A stretch of 47,837 nt of DNA, taken from Dehalococcoidia bacterium (GTDB lineage: Bacteria; Chloroflexota; Dehalococcoidia; Lucifugimonadales; UBA3495). Made by a program: the position numbers and the translations under genes. A model generated the notes under the pieces. It saw only the letters and a list, made by a program, of their open reading frames with translations, ran no database searches and was not told the origin of the DNA. Position 1 is the stretch's first letter, and the number at the start of each line of letters is the position of its first letter. Of this stretch, positions 24,586 through 33,602 are shown piece after piece. The stretch spans positions 1 to 47,837 of the forward strand of contig JAJEIA010000099.1 of assembly GCA_022823505.1 (NCBI GenBank). The letters run 5' to 3'.

Positions 24586-24962
24586 CCGGCCTGGCCCGGC
24601 GCGATTTCGTTGTACAGGCTGGCCAGCGTCGTGGCCAGCGCGTGGGGCCGCTCTTCATACTCCGGCGTGGGGTACCACTCGTAGTCGAAGCTGCGCACGA
24701 TGTTACCCTCGATGCTGGTGCGCAGGCTGGACACGATGACGCGGAAGCCCAGGGCGTCGGATGCCTGCTCGGCCAACTGCTCCAGCACGATGTTGGGGCA
24801 ATCGAAAATCACCATAAATCCGCCTTGACGCTGGCCGTCGGTCACCCGGGCGCGGAAAACCTTGCCGAACAGGTCCACGTCCACGATGGTATAGCGGCGT
24901 TCCGCGGCGCCGTGATCCGGCCATCCGATGTAGATGTCGCCGCCGACGTTCCAGTGGTGCAT
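24582..24962 (-). CDS. hypothetical protein
   Basis: The product has 126 residues (HHWNVGGDIYIGWPDHG, RRYTIVDVDLFGKVFRARV, GFMVIFDCPNIVLEQLAEQ), probably an alpha/beta cytoplasmic protein. ATG 24962 is preferred over an upstream start because GGGGAGG lies 7 bases before it. Its last four bases overlap the end of the convergent CoxE-like gene. No family is recognised. Confidence 0.65.
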   Translation of the reverse strand: MHHWNVGGDIYIGWPDHGAAERRYTIVDVDLFGKVFRARVTDGQRQGGFMVIFDCPNIVLEQLAEQASDALGFRVIVSSLRTSIEGNIVRSFDYEWYPTPEYEERPHALATTLASLYNEIAPGQAG

Positions 24963-25095
24963 TGGCAGTCCTCCCCGCGTCCGATGGGTAGAGCAGATTG
25001 GGCAAAATCGTAGCGGCGCCATGAAACCGATGCAAGGGCAAACGCGTATACACACGACAGGAAGAGGAGTGACTGTTCAGAATTGTCGAGAAAGG

Positions 25096-25124
25096 GTCAT
25101 TGCGAGCGCAGCGCGGCAATCTCG
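25096..25124. repeat. short interspersed palindromic repeat, copy 1
   Basis: The sequence gtcattgcgagcgcagcgcggcaat... matches a second copy at 30196-30223 with a single substitution over the first 26 bases. Its ends (TTGC...GGCAA) are imperfectly self-complementary. The same core is a common intergenic repeat in many bacteria. The rest of the 320-base gap 24963-25282 holds no gene that I can see, apart from the promoter of the SppA-like gene. Confidence 0.7.
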
Positions 25125-25242
25125 TTGGGATGGGGAAGTCCGTTGTGCCGGACGTCGCTGCTACGGCGTCGAGAGTGCCACGACGAAAGTGTCTTGCAAT
25201 GGCCACCTCACGGATTCTGAACACTTACGAAGAGAATGTACG

Positions 25243-25271
25243 TTGTACCGTGCGTTCGTGTTTGTGATAAC
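25243..25271 (+). promoter_or_regulatory. sigma70-type promoter close to the sppA-like start codon
   Basis: TTGTAC (25243-25248) and GATAAC (25266-25271) are 17 bases apart. Transcription would start near 25278, only about 5 bases before the ATG at 25283, so the message would be nearly leaderless. No Shine-Dalgarno precedes that ATG. Confidence 0.5.
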
Positions 25272-25282
25272 ATGCCGGCCCC

Positions 25283-26281
25283 ATGATTGAAAAACTCAAC
25301 ATATTGGGACGAGCTGCGAGCAGTTGGTACGTCGCCGGGCCGGCGGCGGTTATCCTCGGCCTCGTCATCGGCGGGGTGGTGTTCTTCTTTGTCGCACCCG
25401 GCAAGCCGTCGGTTGGCGTGATTAACATCCCCTTCACCGTCATCGATGAAGGCTCGGCATTCGTCATCGGCCGGCACCTTGATTACGCCATGCAGGACGA
25501 CTCCATCAAGGCCGTGGTGATCTCCCTTTCCAGCCCGGGAGGCGGCGCGTCTTCCAGCGAGCGCCTGTACATCCATACCCGCCGTCTCCGCGATGAGAAG
25601 CCCGTGGTGATCGTGATGAACGGGCTGGTCGCCAGCGGCGGTTACATGATGTCCATGGCCAGCAACTACACCTACGCTCAGCCGTCGTCGTTGGTCGGCA
25701 ACGTGGGCGTGGTCGGCATATCCGGTGGACCGTTGCCCCCGATATTTCCCGAGATCACAACGACCACCGGCCCTCACAAGCTGACCGGCGGGTCCCGTCA
25801 GCATTGGGTCTCGCTGATCGACCGGCTGAAGGAAGGTTTTGCCCAGATGGTGATCCGCGAACGCGGTGACCGCTTGAAGATGACCAAGGCGGAGCTGCTT
25901 GAAGGGAACATCTACTCTGGATCGCAGGCGGTGTCGCTGGGTATGGTCGATGCCATCGGCGTAACCGGCGACGGGGTGGAAAAAGCCGCCGAACTGGCCG
26001 GAATTGGCAGGTACAACATTACCGACGTGAACGCCGCGGTCTTCGAGAAATACGGATGGCGCGCGCAGCTCGTTCGGTTCTCGCCGGGGGAGATCACGGC
26101 GGATAACGATCGGGCCCCCGACGCGTCGAAATCAGATCAGGACGGTGAAGTCTCTGAGGATCATTACCGGCAGCCCTTGATGGGAGCCCTGGGTCAGGAA
26201 CAGGTGAACCCCCTTTCGGAATTCCCGGTGGAGATCGGGCAGCCGAACATCTATTACCTGTATGCAGGCTATGGCCGCTAA
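25283..26281 (+). CDS. SppA-like membrane-anchored serine protease (S49)
   Basis: The 332-residue protein has one N-terminal membrane segment (AGPAAVILGLVIGGVVFFF) and an S49 peptidase domain from about 45 to 260. The catalytic Ser lies in GLVASGGYMMSMA and the general-base Lys in TTTTGPHKLTGGSRQ, the spacing seen in short SppA enzymes that degrade signal peptides or membrane proteins. Around 80 C-terminal residues after the protease domain are not conserved. The next gene overlaps it by 20 bases. The active site faces the outside by topology. Confidence 0.87.
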   Translation: MIEKLNILGRAASSWYVAGPAAVILGLVIGGVVFFFVAPGKPSVGVINIPFTVIDEGSAFVIGRHLDYAMQDDSIKAVVISLSSPGGGASSSERLYIHTRRLRDEKPVVIVMNGLVASGGYMMSMASNYTYAQPSSLVGNVGVVGISGGPLPPIFPEITTTTGPHKLTGGSRQHWVSLIDRLKEGFAQMVIRERGDRLKMTKAELLEGNIYSGSQAVSLGMVDAIGVTGDGVEKAAELAGIGRYNITDVNAAVFEKYGWRAQLVRFSPGEITADNDRAPDASKSDQDGEVSEDHYRQPLMGALGQEQVNPLSEFPVEIGQPNIYYLYAGYGR

Positions 26282-27599
26282 ACTCGCGGGGATATTGATC
26301 CTCCTGGTGGTCGGTGTCGGCGTGGCTTTCGCCGCAGCCTTCCTGGTTTTCTATCGCGGCAACTATGCGGGTCCGCCGGCGGTGGAGGTCGACTACCTGT
26401 CCCACAGCGTGGTCAGCGCCAACGACGGCACGCAGTGGACGCCATCCGTCGGTGAGCGCTCCGGCGGCCTGGTGCTGCTTGATACCCTGCACAGCAACGG
26501 TTTCTCTTCACGAGAGATACTGACGCTGCGTACGCGCGTAGTCGCCCAGGGATACGACCTGGAGTTGCTCGGCAACTTCGCCCGATCATCGGCGGCGGAC
26601 CGGCGCGCTCAGTACGTGGAACGGCTGCGTGAGGCGGACAGCCTGATCGTCATCACGCCGTTGGTCGCCTACTCGGCCGGCGAGGTTGACGCTATTGAGG
26701 ATTTCGTGCGCAAGGGCGGCAAGCTGATCATGGTTTCCGACCCCGGCCGGCGCGACCAGATGAACACCCTGGCCCAGCGTTTCGGCGTGCAGTTCCGGCC
26801 GGACTACCTGTTCAACCAGCTGGAAAATGACCAGAACTACCAGAATATATTCGTGCGGGATTTCCAACCCGACGAATTGACTGCCGGTCTGGACACCATC
26901 GTGTTGTTCACCGTCGGTTCGATCACGTCTTCCGGCCCCGGCCTCGCGGTGGCGGACGCCAGCACCGAGTCGGTGGTGGCCGAAAACAACGGTGATCTTT
27001 ACGTGATGGCGCGAGCCGACCAGCGGAACGTCGTGGCGATCTCCGATTTCACTTTCATGATACCGCCAAACGATGCCACGGCCGACAACGACCGCCTGCT
27101 TTCGAACATAATCGACTTTGCCACCACCAGCGACCGCGTCTTCGACCTCGCCGACTTCCCGCACTTCTACCAGACCGGACCCGACGACGGCGTCCAGATC
27201 CTTTTGGGCCAGCCCGAACTGCTGGGCAGCGCCGCGAACCTGAAGAGCGGGCTGGAAGAATACGGCATCTCCGCGGATATCCAGGGAACCGAAGACGTGA
27301 GCCGGGACACGGTGTTCCTGGGTCTGCACGACGATGCGCTGCAGGTGCGGCAGTACCTCCAGGCGGCCGGAGTTCGCGTCGACGATACGGTGGGCATGCC
27401 ATCCGGCCTGGAACTCGACCGCGCCGGTACGACGCTCACGGTGCTGGACCGCGAAGGGGGACGGCACGTGCTGATCCTGCTGGCCGACACCCCGGCGGCC
27501 CTGAACCGGGCGGTATCCGGGCTGTTGAGCGGCGGGTTCAGGTCCGATCTGATCAGTGATGTAGTTGGAGTAAGCATCTCAGCGGGAGCGAGTAAGTAG
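26262..27599 (+). CDS. membrane-anchored DUF4350/GldG-like protein
   Basis: The 445-residue protein begins with a single membrane segment (LAGILILLVVGVGVAFAAAFLVF) and is otherwise outside by prediction. Its middle part shows a DUF4350-like glutamine-amidotransferase fold without catalytic Cys: REILTLRTRVVAQGYDLELL, DSLIVITPLVAYSAGEVDAIEDFVRKGGKLIMVSDP, RRDQMNTLAQRFGV. The C-terminal third carries an additional domain (GVQILLGQPELLGSAANL, VLILLADTPAALNRAVSG). It overlaps the SppA-like gene by 20 bases and is followed 3 bases later by the lipoprotein gene, so the three act together. The function is unknown. Confidence 0.72.
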   Translation: MQAMAAKLAGILILLVVGVGVAFAAAFLVFYRGNYAGPPAVEVDYLSHSVVSANDGTQWTPSVGERSGGLVLLDTLHSNGFSSREILTLRTRVVAQGYDLELLGNFARSSAADRRAQYVERLREADSLIVITPLVAYSAGEVDAIEDFVRKGGKLIMVSDPGRRDQMNTLAQRFGVQFRPDYLFNQLENDQNYQNIFVRDFQPDELTAGLDTIVLFTVGSITSSGPGLAVADASTESVVAENNGDLYVMARADQRNVVAISDFTFMIPPNDATADNDRLLSNIIDFATTSDRVFDLADFPHFYQTGPDDGVQILLGQPELLGSAANLKSGLEEYGISADIQGTEDVSRDTVFLGLHDDALQVRQYLQAAGVRVDDTVGMPSGLELDRAGTTLTVLDREGGRHVLILLADTPAALNRAVSGLLSGGFRSDLISDVVGVSISAGASK

Positions 27600-27602
27600 T
27601 CC

Positions 27603-28946
27603 ATGAAAACAAGATGCAAACGGCTCATTCTGCTCGTTCCGGCGCTGGCACTGTTCGCAATGATCGCCTGCACCGCTCCGGCTGCCCAGGAGCCCGAGGC
27701 CGCGCCTGCCAGCTCCGCCCCCGAAGCCATGACCACCCGGGCCCAGGCTATGGAACCTCCCCCGCTGGCCGATTTCAACGAGCAGCGGGAGAGTGTCCAA
27801 GAGGCATGGGACCTGCTGCACGACGATTTTGACCAGTGGCGTGCCGACCTGACCATGTGCCATCCCACCACGATGACCGAAGCCCTGAGCGAGTTTGCCA
27901 TCGATTTCGGCGGCGTCACCGAGGACGCGCGCGACCTGACCCGTACCAAGACCACCGGAGAATTCGCCGACAAGCTGATCACGGCGGCGGAAGGCGAAGA
28001 AACCGCTTTCCGGCAGCTCCGTGACCGCTGGCAGCCCGGCAACGTCTCTTTGTTCGAGAACGTTGAGCAGCAGCGCAATCTGGCGGGCCAGGCCCAGCGC
28101 GAGGCCAAGGACATGGCCATCGAGTTGCGCGCGACCCTGGAGGAGACCGCCGACCCCGAAGAAATCGAGGAATTCGCCGAGGCCTTTGCCGCCATCGAGC
28201 AGGACTGGGAAGAAGCCAACTCAGAGTATGACGAGCTAACCGACGGCGCGTCGGATGACGAGGTCTCCGAGGTCATCAGCGGTCTCAAGGACTTGGACGC
28301 GAAGATGGAGGCTATCGTCGAAGCTGTTGACGAACTGCCCTCACTGAAGAGCGCAAGGGAAGCCACCAAAGCCCTCGAAAAAGCCGGCAAAGACCAGGCC
28401 GATGCAATAGGGGACGCCATCGAAGCGGCCGGCACCGGCGATGACGCCAAGGTGCCCGATTTCAAGGCGGCGGACGCCAGTGTCAAGGCCAGCGAGGAAG
28501 CGCTGGATAGCCTGTCCGACGTGCTAGAGGACATATCCGTCGAGGACACTGCCGACGCCCTGAACGACATCACCCTGTTTGAGCTCGAATATGACAGCCT
28601 GTTGCAGACGTGGGACAGGTTCCACTCCCGGTACAACGCCTGGCGCGCGGACGACGGCGGATGCGACCGCCTCGAGGTCCTGGAATCGCTGACCGAATTC
28701 AGTTCCAACGTGGATGCCGTCGGTGACGGAGTGCGCGGTCTCCCCAAGTCCGGCTACCTGGAGCCCGTCCATCGGCTGCTGGTGGAAGCGATCGAAGGCG
28801 AAGAGCAGGCCTTCCGGAGCCTGCGCGATACCTGGCAGCCCTTCACCCTCGACGCCCTGCGCGCCGTGGACCGGGCGCGAACCATGAGCGACACCCGCCG
28901 CAGCGACGCGGAAATCATCATCCTGGAGCTGGACAACCGCTTCTAG
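27603..28946 (+). CDS. lipoprotein with two internal repeats
   Basis: The 447-residue protein has a lipoprotein signal (KTRCKRLILLVPALALFAMIAC), with Cys about 24 as the lipidated residue. After a Pro/Ala spacer come two copies of one module: residues about 60-180 (EAWDLLHDDFDQWRAD..., AAEGEETAFRQLRDRWQP) and about 320-445 (QTWDRFHSRYNAWRADDGG, AIEGEEQAFRSLRDTWQP). Both modules carry one Cys after the WRAD motif. A helical linker rich in Asp, Glu, Ala and Lys joins them. It closes the SppA/DUF4350-like operon and is followed by a strong hairpin. The function is unknown; a surface scaffold is possible. Confidence 0.78.
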   Translation: MKTRCKRLILLVPALALFAMIACTAPAAQEPEAAPASSAPEAMTTRAQAMEPPPLADFNEQRESVQEAWDLLHDDFDQWRADLTMCHPTTMTEALSEFAIDFGGVTEDARDLTRTKTTGEFADKLITAAEGEETAFRQLRDRWQPGNVSLFENVEQQRNLAGQAQREAKDMAIELRATLEETADPEEIEEFAEAFAAIEQDWEEANSEYDELTDGASDDEVSEVISGLKDLDAKMEAIVEAVDELPSLKSAREATKALEKAGKDQADAIGDAIEAAGTGDDAKVPDFKAADASVKASEEALDSLSDVLEDISVEDTADALNDITLFELEYDSLLQTWDRFHSRYNAWRADDGGCDRLEVLESLTEFSSNVDAVGDGVRGLPKSGYLEPVHRLLVEAIEGEEQAFRSLRDTWQPFTLDALRAVDRARTMSDTRRSDAEIIILELDNRF

Positions 28947-28996
28947 GCTCGTGAACCTGGCGGCCTGCCACCGCTCCATCACTACTGTTTGATCTC

Positions 28997-29031
28997 GCGG
29001 GCGGCGATCCTCAACAGAGATCGCCGTCCGC
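28997..29031 (+). terminator. intrinsic terminator after the lipoprotein gene
   Basis: A 13-bp stem with one G-U pair (gcgggcggcgatc at 28997-29009, gatcgccgtccgc at 29019-29031) and a 9-base loop is followed by TCTTCT. It ends the SppA-DUF4350-lipoprotein transcript. Confidence 0.65.
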
Positions 29032-29083
29032 TCTTCTATCGGCCGACGTGGTGCAATGCGCGGGTCCGCGAGCCACTCGGTGC

Positions 29084-29089
29084 TATAAT
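29084..29089 (+). promoter_or_regulatory. -10 element (TATAAT) upstream of the LLM oxidoreductase
   Basis: A perfect TATAAT lies 33 bases before the ATG at 29122. No good -35 box is seen at 17 bases, so other -35-independent contacts would be needed. Confidence 0.45.
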
Positions 29090-29121
29090 CCCCGAACTCC
29101 AATTGGTGTTACGGTGTGACC

Positions 29122-30177
29122 ATGCGCTTCGGCCATTTTTTCTACCCCATGAAATTCGACGATTCCCGCGATGACGTGGAGATCCAGGAATGCCTGGACG
29201 AGGCGGTGCTGGTCGAAGAGCTGGGGTACGACGCCATCTGGTTCGCCGAACACTACTTCACCGGCGAGTGCGTGTACGGAGACCCCCTGGTGTTCGCCGG
29301 CGCGGTGGCGGTGAAAACCAGCCGCGTCCTGCTGGGCTTCGGCATCATCGAACTGCCGCTCCACAACCCGGTCCGCGTGGCCATGCAGACCGCGCTGCTG
29401 GACAACCTCAGCCGGGGCCGCCTGGTGGTGGGTACCGCCCGAGGCTCCAACTACAACGCCTTCGAGTACATCGGCTTCGGCACCGATCCTGCACTGGGCA
29501 TTGCCCAGATGGAAGAGGCCGAGGAGTTGATGGTCACGGCCTGGACGCAGGATGACGTCTATTTCGAGGGAGAGCACTACCAGGTGGCGTTCCCCTCGGT
29601 TCGGCCCCGGCCCTACCAGAAACCACATCCTCCGTTGGCGCGCGCGTGCATCAACCGCGAATCGATCATGGAGATGGCCCGGATCGGCCGGCCCATCCTG
29701 CTGCGCGGCCGCTCCATCAACAGCACCGCCGCCGACATCGCCCTGTACCGCGACACCATGGCGGAGGCGGGGTTCGACGACGAAACCATCGAGCGCAACC
29801 TGGACCAGATCTGGGTCTGGCGCGAGATCCACGTCGCGGAGACCGATGACCGGGCCATGGACGAATTCCTGCCGGCCAACCTGGCGGCCTACACCACCAT
29901 CCAGGACTACCGGGAGCGGTGGAACCCCAAGGAGTTCCCCATGTCCTACCAGCCACCGCCCATCCAGAAGGAGTCCTACGGCGAGCGGCCCGACCCCGAC
30001 GCGCCGGAAAACCTCGTCGGCAGTCCGCGGCGGGTCGCCGAGCAGTTGGACGAGATGCGTCGCCTGGGCGTCCGCAACCTGATGCTGACCAACCGCGGCC
30101 TGATGTCAGCGGATGCGACCCACCGCTCGCTGAAACTACTCGCCGAACAGGTCATGCCAAAGTTCCGCAACGCCTGA
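29122..30177 (+). CDS. LLM-class flavin/F420-dependent oxidoreductase
   Basis: The protein of about 351 residues is a bacterial luciferase-like TIM barrel. Typical segments are HFFYPMKF, EELGYDAIWFAEHYF, LLGFGIIELPLHNPVRVAMQTALLDNLSRGRL, and VGTARGSNYNAFEY. Such enzymes use FMNH2 or F420H2 to oxidise or reduce small organic molecules in the cytoplasm. The start is GTG 29116 or ATG 29122; neither has a strong Shine-Dalgarno. A RidA gene lies 111 bases downstream. The substrate is unknown. Confidence 0.88.
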   Translation: MRFGHFFYPMKFDDSRDDVEIQECLDEAVLVEELGYDAIWFAEHYFTGECVYGDPLVFAGAVAVKTSRVLLGFGIIELPLHNPVRVAMQTALLDNLSRGRLVVGTARGSNYNAFEYIGFGTDPALGIAQMEEAEELMVTAWTQDDVYFEGEHYQVAFPSVRPRPYQKPHPPLARACINRESIMEMARIGRPILLRGRSINSTAADIALYRDTMAEAGFDDETIERNLDQIWVWREIHVAETDDRAMDEFLPANLAAYTTIQDYRERWNPKEFPMSYQPPPIQKESYGERPDPDAPENLVGSPRRVAEQLDEMRRLGVRNLMLTNRGLMSADATHRSLKLLAEQVMPKFRNA

Positions 30178-30195
30178 ACCGGTGATCCCCGAGGT

Positions 30196-30223
30196 GTCAT
30201 TGCGAGCGAAGCGCGGCAATCCC
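30196..30223. repeat. short interspersed palindromic repeat, copy 2
   Basis: The sequence gtcattgcgagcgaagcg... corresponds to the copy at 25096-25124 with one substitution over the shared 26 bases. It lies between the LLM and RidA genes. Confidence 0.7.
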
Positions 30224-30288
30224 ATCGGGTCAGCGCAACCCTTCGATGACCGACCAACCGAACCCGCATTGAATCGGAGGAAACGGTA

Positions 30289-30678
30289 ATGGAAAAGACC
30301 AGGAACAATCATCCCGACATCGCGCCGTCCGGCCCGACCTTCAGCCGCAGCGTGAAGGTGGGCAACCTGCTGTTCGTCGCCGGCTGTACGGCTCGCGGCA
30401 CCGACGCCCAGGGTAAATCCATGATGGAACAGACGCGGGTGACGCTGGACCGGGTCGCCCGGATCGTGCAGGCGGAGGGAGGGCAGTCTTCGGACATCGT
30501 GAAGATCACGACCTTCGTCACCAGCGTGCCCGCCTGGCAGGAAGGGCGCGAAACCCAGGAGGCGATGTGGGCCGAGTTCTTCGGCGGCGCCTACCCGGCA
30601 AACACCCTGGTGGAAATCACCGCCCTCGCCGAGCCCGGCCTGGACGTCGAGATCGAAGCCATCGCCGAGATCAGCTGA
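30289..30678 (+). CDS. RidA (YjgF) family protein
   Basis: The 129-residue length is standard. The conserved Arg is missing or displaced compared with classical RidA (the usual C-terminal R-x-x-V-E motif reads ALAEPGLDVEIEAIA), while the core SVKVGNLLFVAGCTARG and TTFVTSVPAWQ are typical. RidA enzymes hydrolyse reactive imines or enamines. GGAGGAAAC precedes ATG 30289. It converges on trpG, and a 9-bp hairpin (30688-30696 with 30704-30712) lies at the junction. Confidence 0.88.
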   Translation: MEKTRNNHPDIAPSGPTFSRSVKVGNLLFVAGCTARGTDAQGKSMMEQTRVTLDRVARIVQAEGGQSSDIVKITTFVTSVPAWQEGRETQEAMWAEFFGGAYPANTLVEITALAEPGLDVEIEAIAEIS

Positions 30679-30699
30679 GGGCGGTCGCCGTCCCGACGA

Positions 30700-31287
30700 T
30701 CATTCGGGACGGTGGAACTCCTCAACCTGCTGCAGGTAGTTGCGCAGCAGGTCATGTCCCACCGTGGTCAGGATCGACTCGGGGTGGAACTGGACGCCCT
30801 CCACGGGCAGCTCCTTGTGGCGCACGCCCATGATCAGCCCGTTGTCGGTCCAGGCCGTGACCTCCAGGAAGTCGGGTAGCGTCTCCGGATAGATGACCAG
30901 GCTGTGGTAGCGGATGCCCTCGAACGGGTTGGGCAGGCCGGCGAACACGCCCCTGCCGTCGTGGTGGATCATCGAGGTCTTGCCGTGGCGGATCTCACCG
31001 GCGCGGTCCACCGTTGCGCCGTAGGCGTCGCCGATGCACTGGTGGCCGAGACACACGCCCAGCACCGGCAGCTTGTCGCCGAAGTGCCGGATGACGTCGT
31101 TGGAGATCCCGGCCTCCCGGGGCGTGCACGGCCCGGGTGACACCACGATCCCCTCCGGTTGCATCGCCTCGATGTCTTCAATCGACGTCTTGTCGTTCCG
31201 GACCACCTCGACCTCCGCGCCCAGCTCACACAGGTACTGGTAGAGGTTGTAGGTGAAACTGTCGTAGTTGTCGATCAGCAGCAGCAT
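30700..31287 (-). CDS. trpG: anthranilate synthase glutamine amidotransferase (component II)
   Basis: The 195-residue protein is a class I amidotransferase: LLIDNYDSFTYNLYQYL at the start, nucleophile Cys79 in LGVCLGHQCIG, and His168-Pro-Glu170 in GVQFHPESILT. It releases ammonia from glutamine for TrpE in the first step of tryptophan synthesis; a shared role in folate synthesis (PabA) is common and cannot be excluded. Its ATG overlaps the stop of the VOC gene by one base (TGATG), so it is translationally coupled. It is the last gene of the T-box-controlled operon. Confidence 0.95.
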   Translation of the reverse strand: MLLLIDNYDSFTYNLYQYLCELGAEVEVVRNDKTSIEDIEAMQPEGIVVSPGPCTPREAGISNDVIRHFGDKLPVLGVCLGHQCIGDAYGATVDRAGEIRHGKTSMIHHDGRGVFAGLPNPFEGIRYHSLVIYPETLPDFLEVTAWTDNGLIMGVRHKELPVEGVQFHPESILTTVGHDLLRNYLQQVEEFHRPE

Positions 31288-31727
31288 CAGTACAGCTCCA
31301 CCAGTTCCAGCCAGTTGCCGTCCGGGTCCTGGCAGTAGGACGCCTTGCGCACCATGTTGCCCGCGTCGTCGTACATCGGCACCGGCGGCGTGGGGTAACT
31401 GAGGCCCCGGTTGCGGGTGTTCTCGTAGAAGGCGTCGATGTCCTCGACGTAGAAGGCCAGGTGCGCGGCGCGCACGTCGTTCTTGTCGAAATCGGCGTAG
31501 CCGCCCTCGGGGTTCATGTACTGGATGAGCTCCAGCTGGTGGCCGTCGCCCATGTCGAAGAACGCGCCCTTGATGTGGGTATCGGGGAATCCCAACAGGG
31601 TGGTGGGAAACTCGCCGGTGCGTTCGGTGCGCATGGTCAGGGTCAGGCCCAGCACGTCGGAGTAGAACGCGACGGCGGCCTCCAGGTCTTTCACGATAAA
31701 GCCGGTGTGGAAGAATGATTTCAGCAT
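31287..31727 (-). CDS. VOC (glyoxalase/dioxygenase) family protein inside the trp operon
   Basis: The 146-residue protein has two VOC beta-alpha-beta-beta-beta modules: FFHTGFIVKDLEAAVAFYSDVLGL and AHLAFYVEDIDAFYENTRNRGL. Possible metal ligands are His7 or so in SFFHTGF, Glu in HQLELIQYM and Glu in GNWLELVELY. It could be a lactoylglutathione lyase-like or an isomerase-like enzyme. The start at 31727 follows GGAGG by 6 bases. It lies between trpE and trpG, overlapping trpG by one base, so it is co-expressed under tryptophan control. Confidence 0.88.
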   Translation of the reverse strand: MLKSFFHTGFIVKDLEAAVAFYSDVLGLTLTMRTERTGEFPTTLLGFPDTHIKGAFFDMGDGHQLELIQYMNPEGGYADFDKNDVRAAHLAFYVEDIDAFYENTRNRGLSYPTPPVPMYDDAGNMVRKASYCQDPDGNWLELVELY

Positions 31728-31775
31728 TGTGGCCTCCGGTTACGAATTGGTGGCGGATGGCGGAGATAGTGGTTG

Positions 31776-33236
<1,461 letters not shown>

Positions 33237-33270
33237 GGTTTGATGTCCAATGGTGTTGGGCAGCGACGGC

Positions 33271-33302
33271 AAAACAAAAAGCCCGTCCCCGCGGGACGAG
33301 CC
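33271..33302 (-). terminator. T-box-controlled intrinsic terminator
   Basis: On the minus strand GCTCGTCCC pairs with GGGACGGGC (9 bp, one G-U) around a GCG loop, followed by TTTTTGTTTT. The left arm includes the CGTCCC that alternatively pairs with the T-box motif. Confidence 0.88.
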
Positions 33303-33530
33303 AGTTGGCCGCAATGCCACCCTGCATACGGTGTTCTGCGGGCCTTTAACGTTGCCCCTACGGCCCGTCCTACTCAGTGCAACAACCCTTGGGATTGCAG
33401 CTTTTCGGCGAGCGGCTCCGGGGTCCATTCCGCGTCTGCGCCTGGCGCCGGTTCGCAGCTAACCCGGCTCTCTGGGCCCCGCTGGACGCGTACTAATCCC
33501 CTTCACGGCAGTTCGGTATTCGGATTTGCG
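33271..33530 (-). promoter_or_regulatory. T-box riboswitch, tryptophan type (UGG specifier)
   Basis: Read on the minus strand, the leader shows the T-box motif AGGGTGGCATTGCGG (33323-33309), then CGTCCC at the antiterminator's far side, and a terminator with U-run (33302-33271). Stem I has AGAGAGCCGGG and GCGAACCGG distal elements and the specifier loop GGAATGGACCCCGGAG, in which UGG (33427-33425) is the Trp codon position. CTGAGTAGGACGGG further down resembles the stem III region. Uncharged tRNA-Trp should pair with the specifier and with the T-box, forming the antiterminator and allowing trpE-VOC-trpG transcription. Confidence 0.9.
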
Positions 33531-33536
33531 GCGTTA

Positions 33537-33565
33537 ATTCTATGGCCGCAGGGTTGGGCAGTCAA
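33537..33565 (-). promoter_or_regulatory. sigma70-type promoter of the trp leader
   Basis: On the minus strand TTGACT (33565-33560) and TAGAAT (33542-33537) are exactly 17 bases apart. Transcription would begin near 33530, just ahead of stem I. The target duplication of the insertion sequence ends 9 bases upstream of the -35 box. Confidence 0.75.
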
Positions 33566-33574
33566 CGCCAACCG

Positions 33575-33584
33575 TTTATTCGCG
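33575..33584. repeat. target-site duplication, left (10 bp)
   Basis: The sequence tttattcgcg flanks the insertion sequence and is identical to 34813-34822. Confidence 0.93.
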
Positions 33585-33602
33585 CAGGACGATTGCAAAG
33601 TC
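33585..33602. repeat. IS terminal inverted repeat, left
   Basis: 18 bases, perfectly complementary to 34795-34812. Confidence 0.93.

Noticed and set aside
25096-25124. Repeat as a possible CRISPR unit
   Set aside because: Only single dispersed copies, no regular spacing and no cas genes.
27167-28747. 526-codon Ser-rich minus-strand frame opposite the lipoprotein
   Set aside because: Composition reflects the antisense of an acidic helical protein; no start signal.
30688-30712. 9-bp hairpin as terminator between RidA and trpG
   Set aside because: No T-run on either strand and it overlaps the trpG stop region; left as a mention only.
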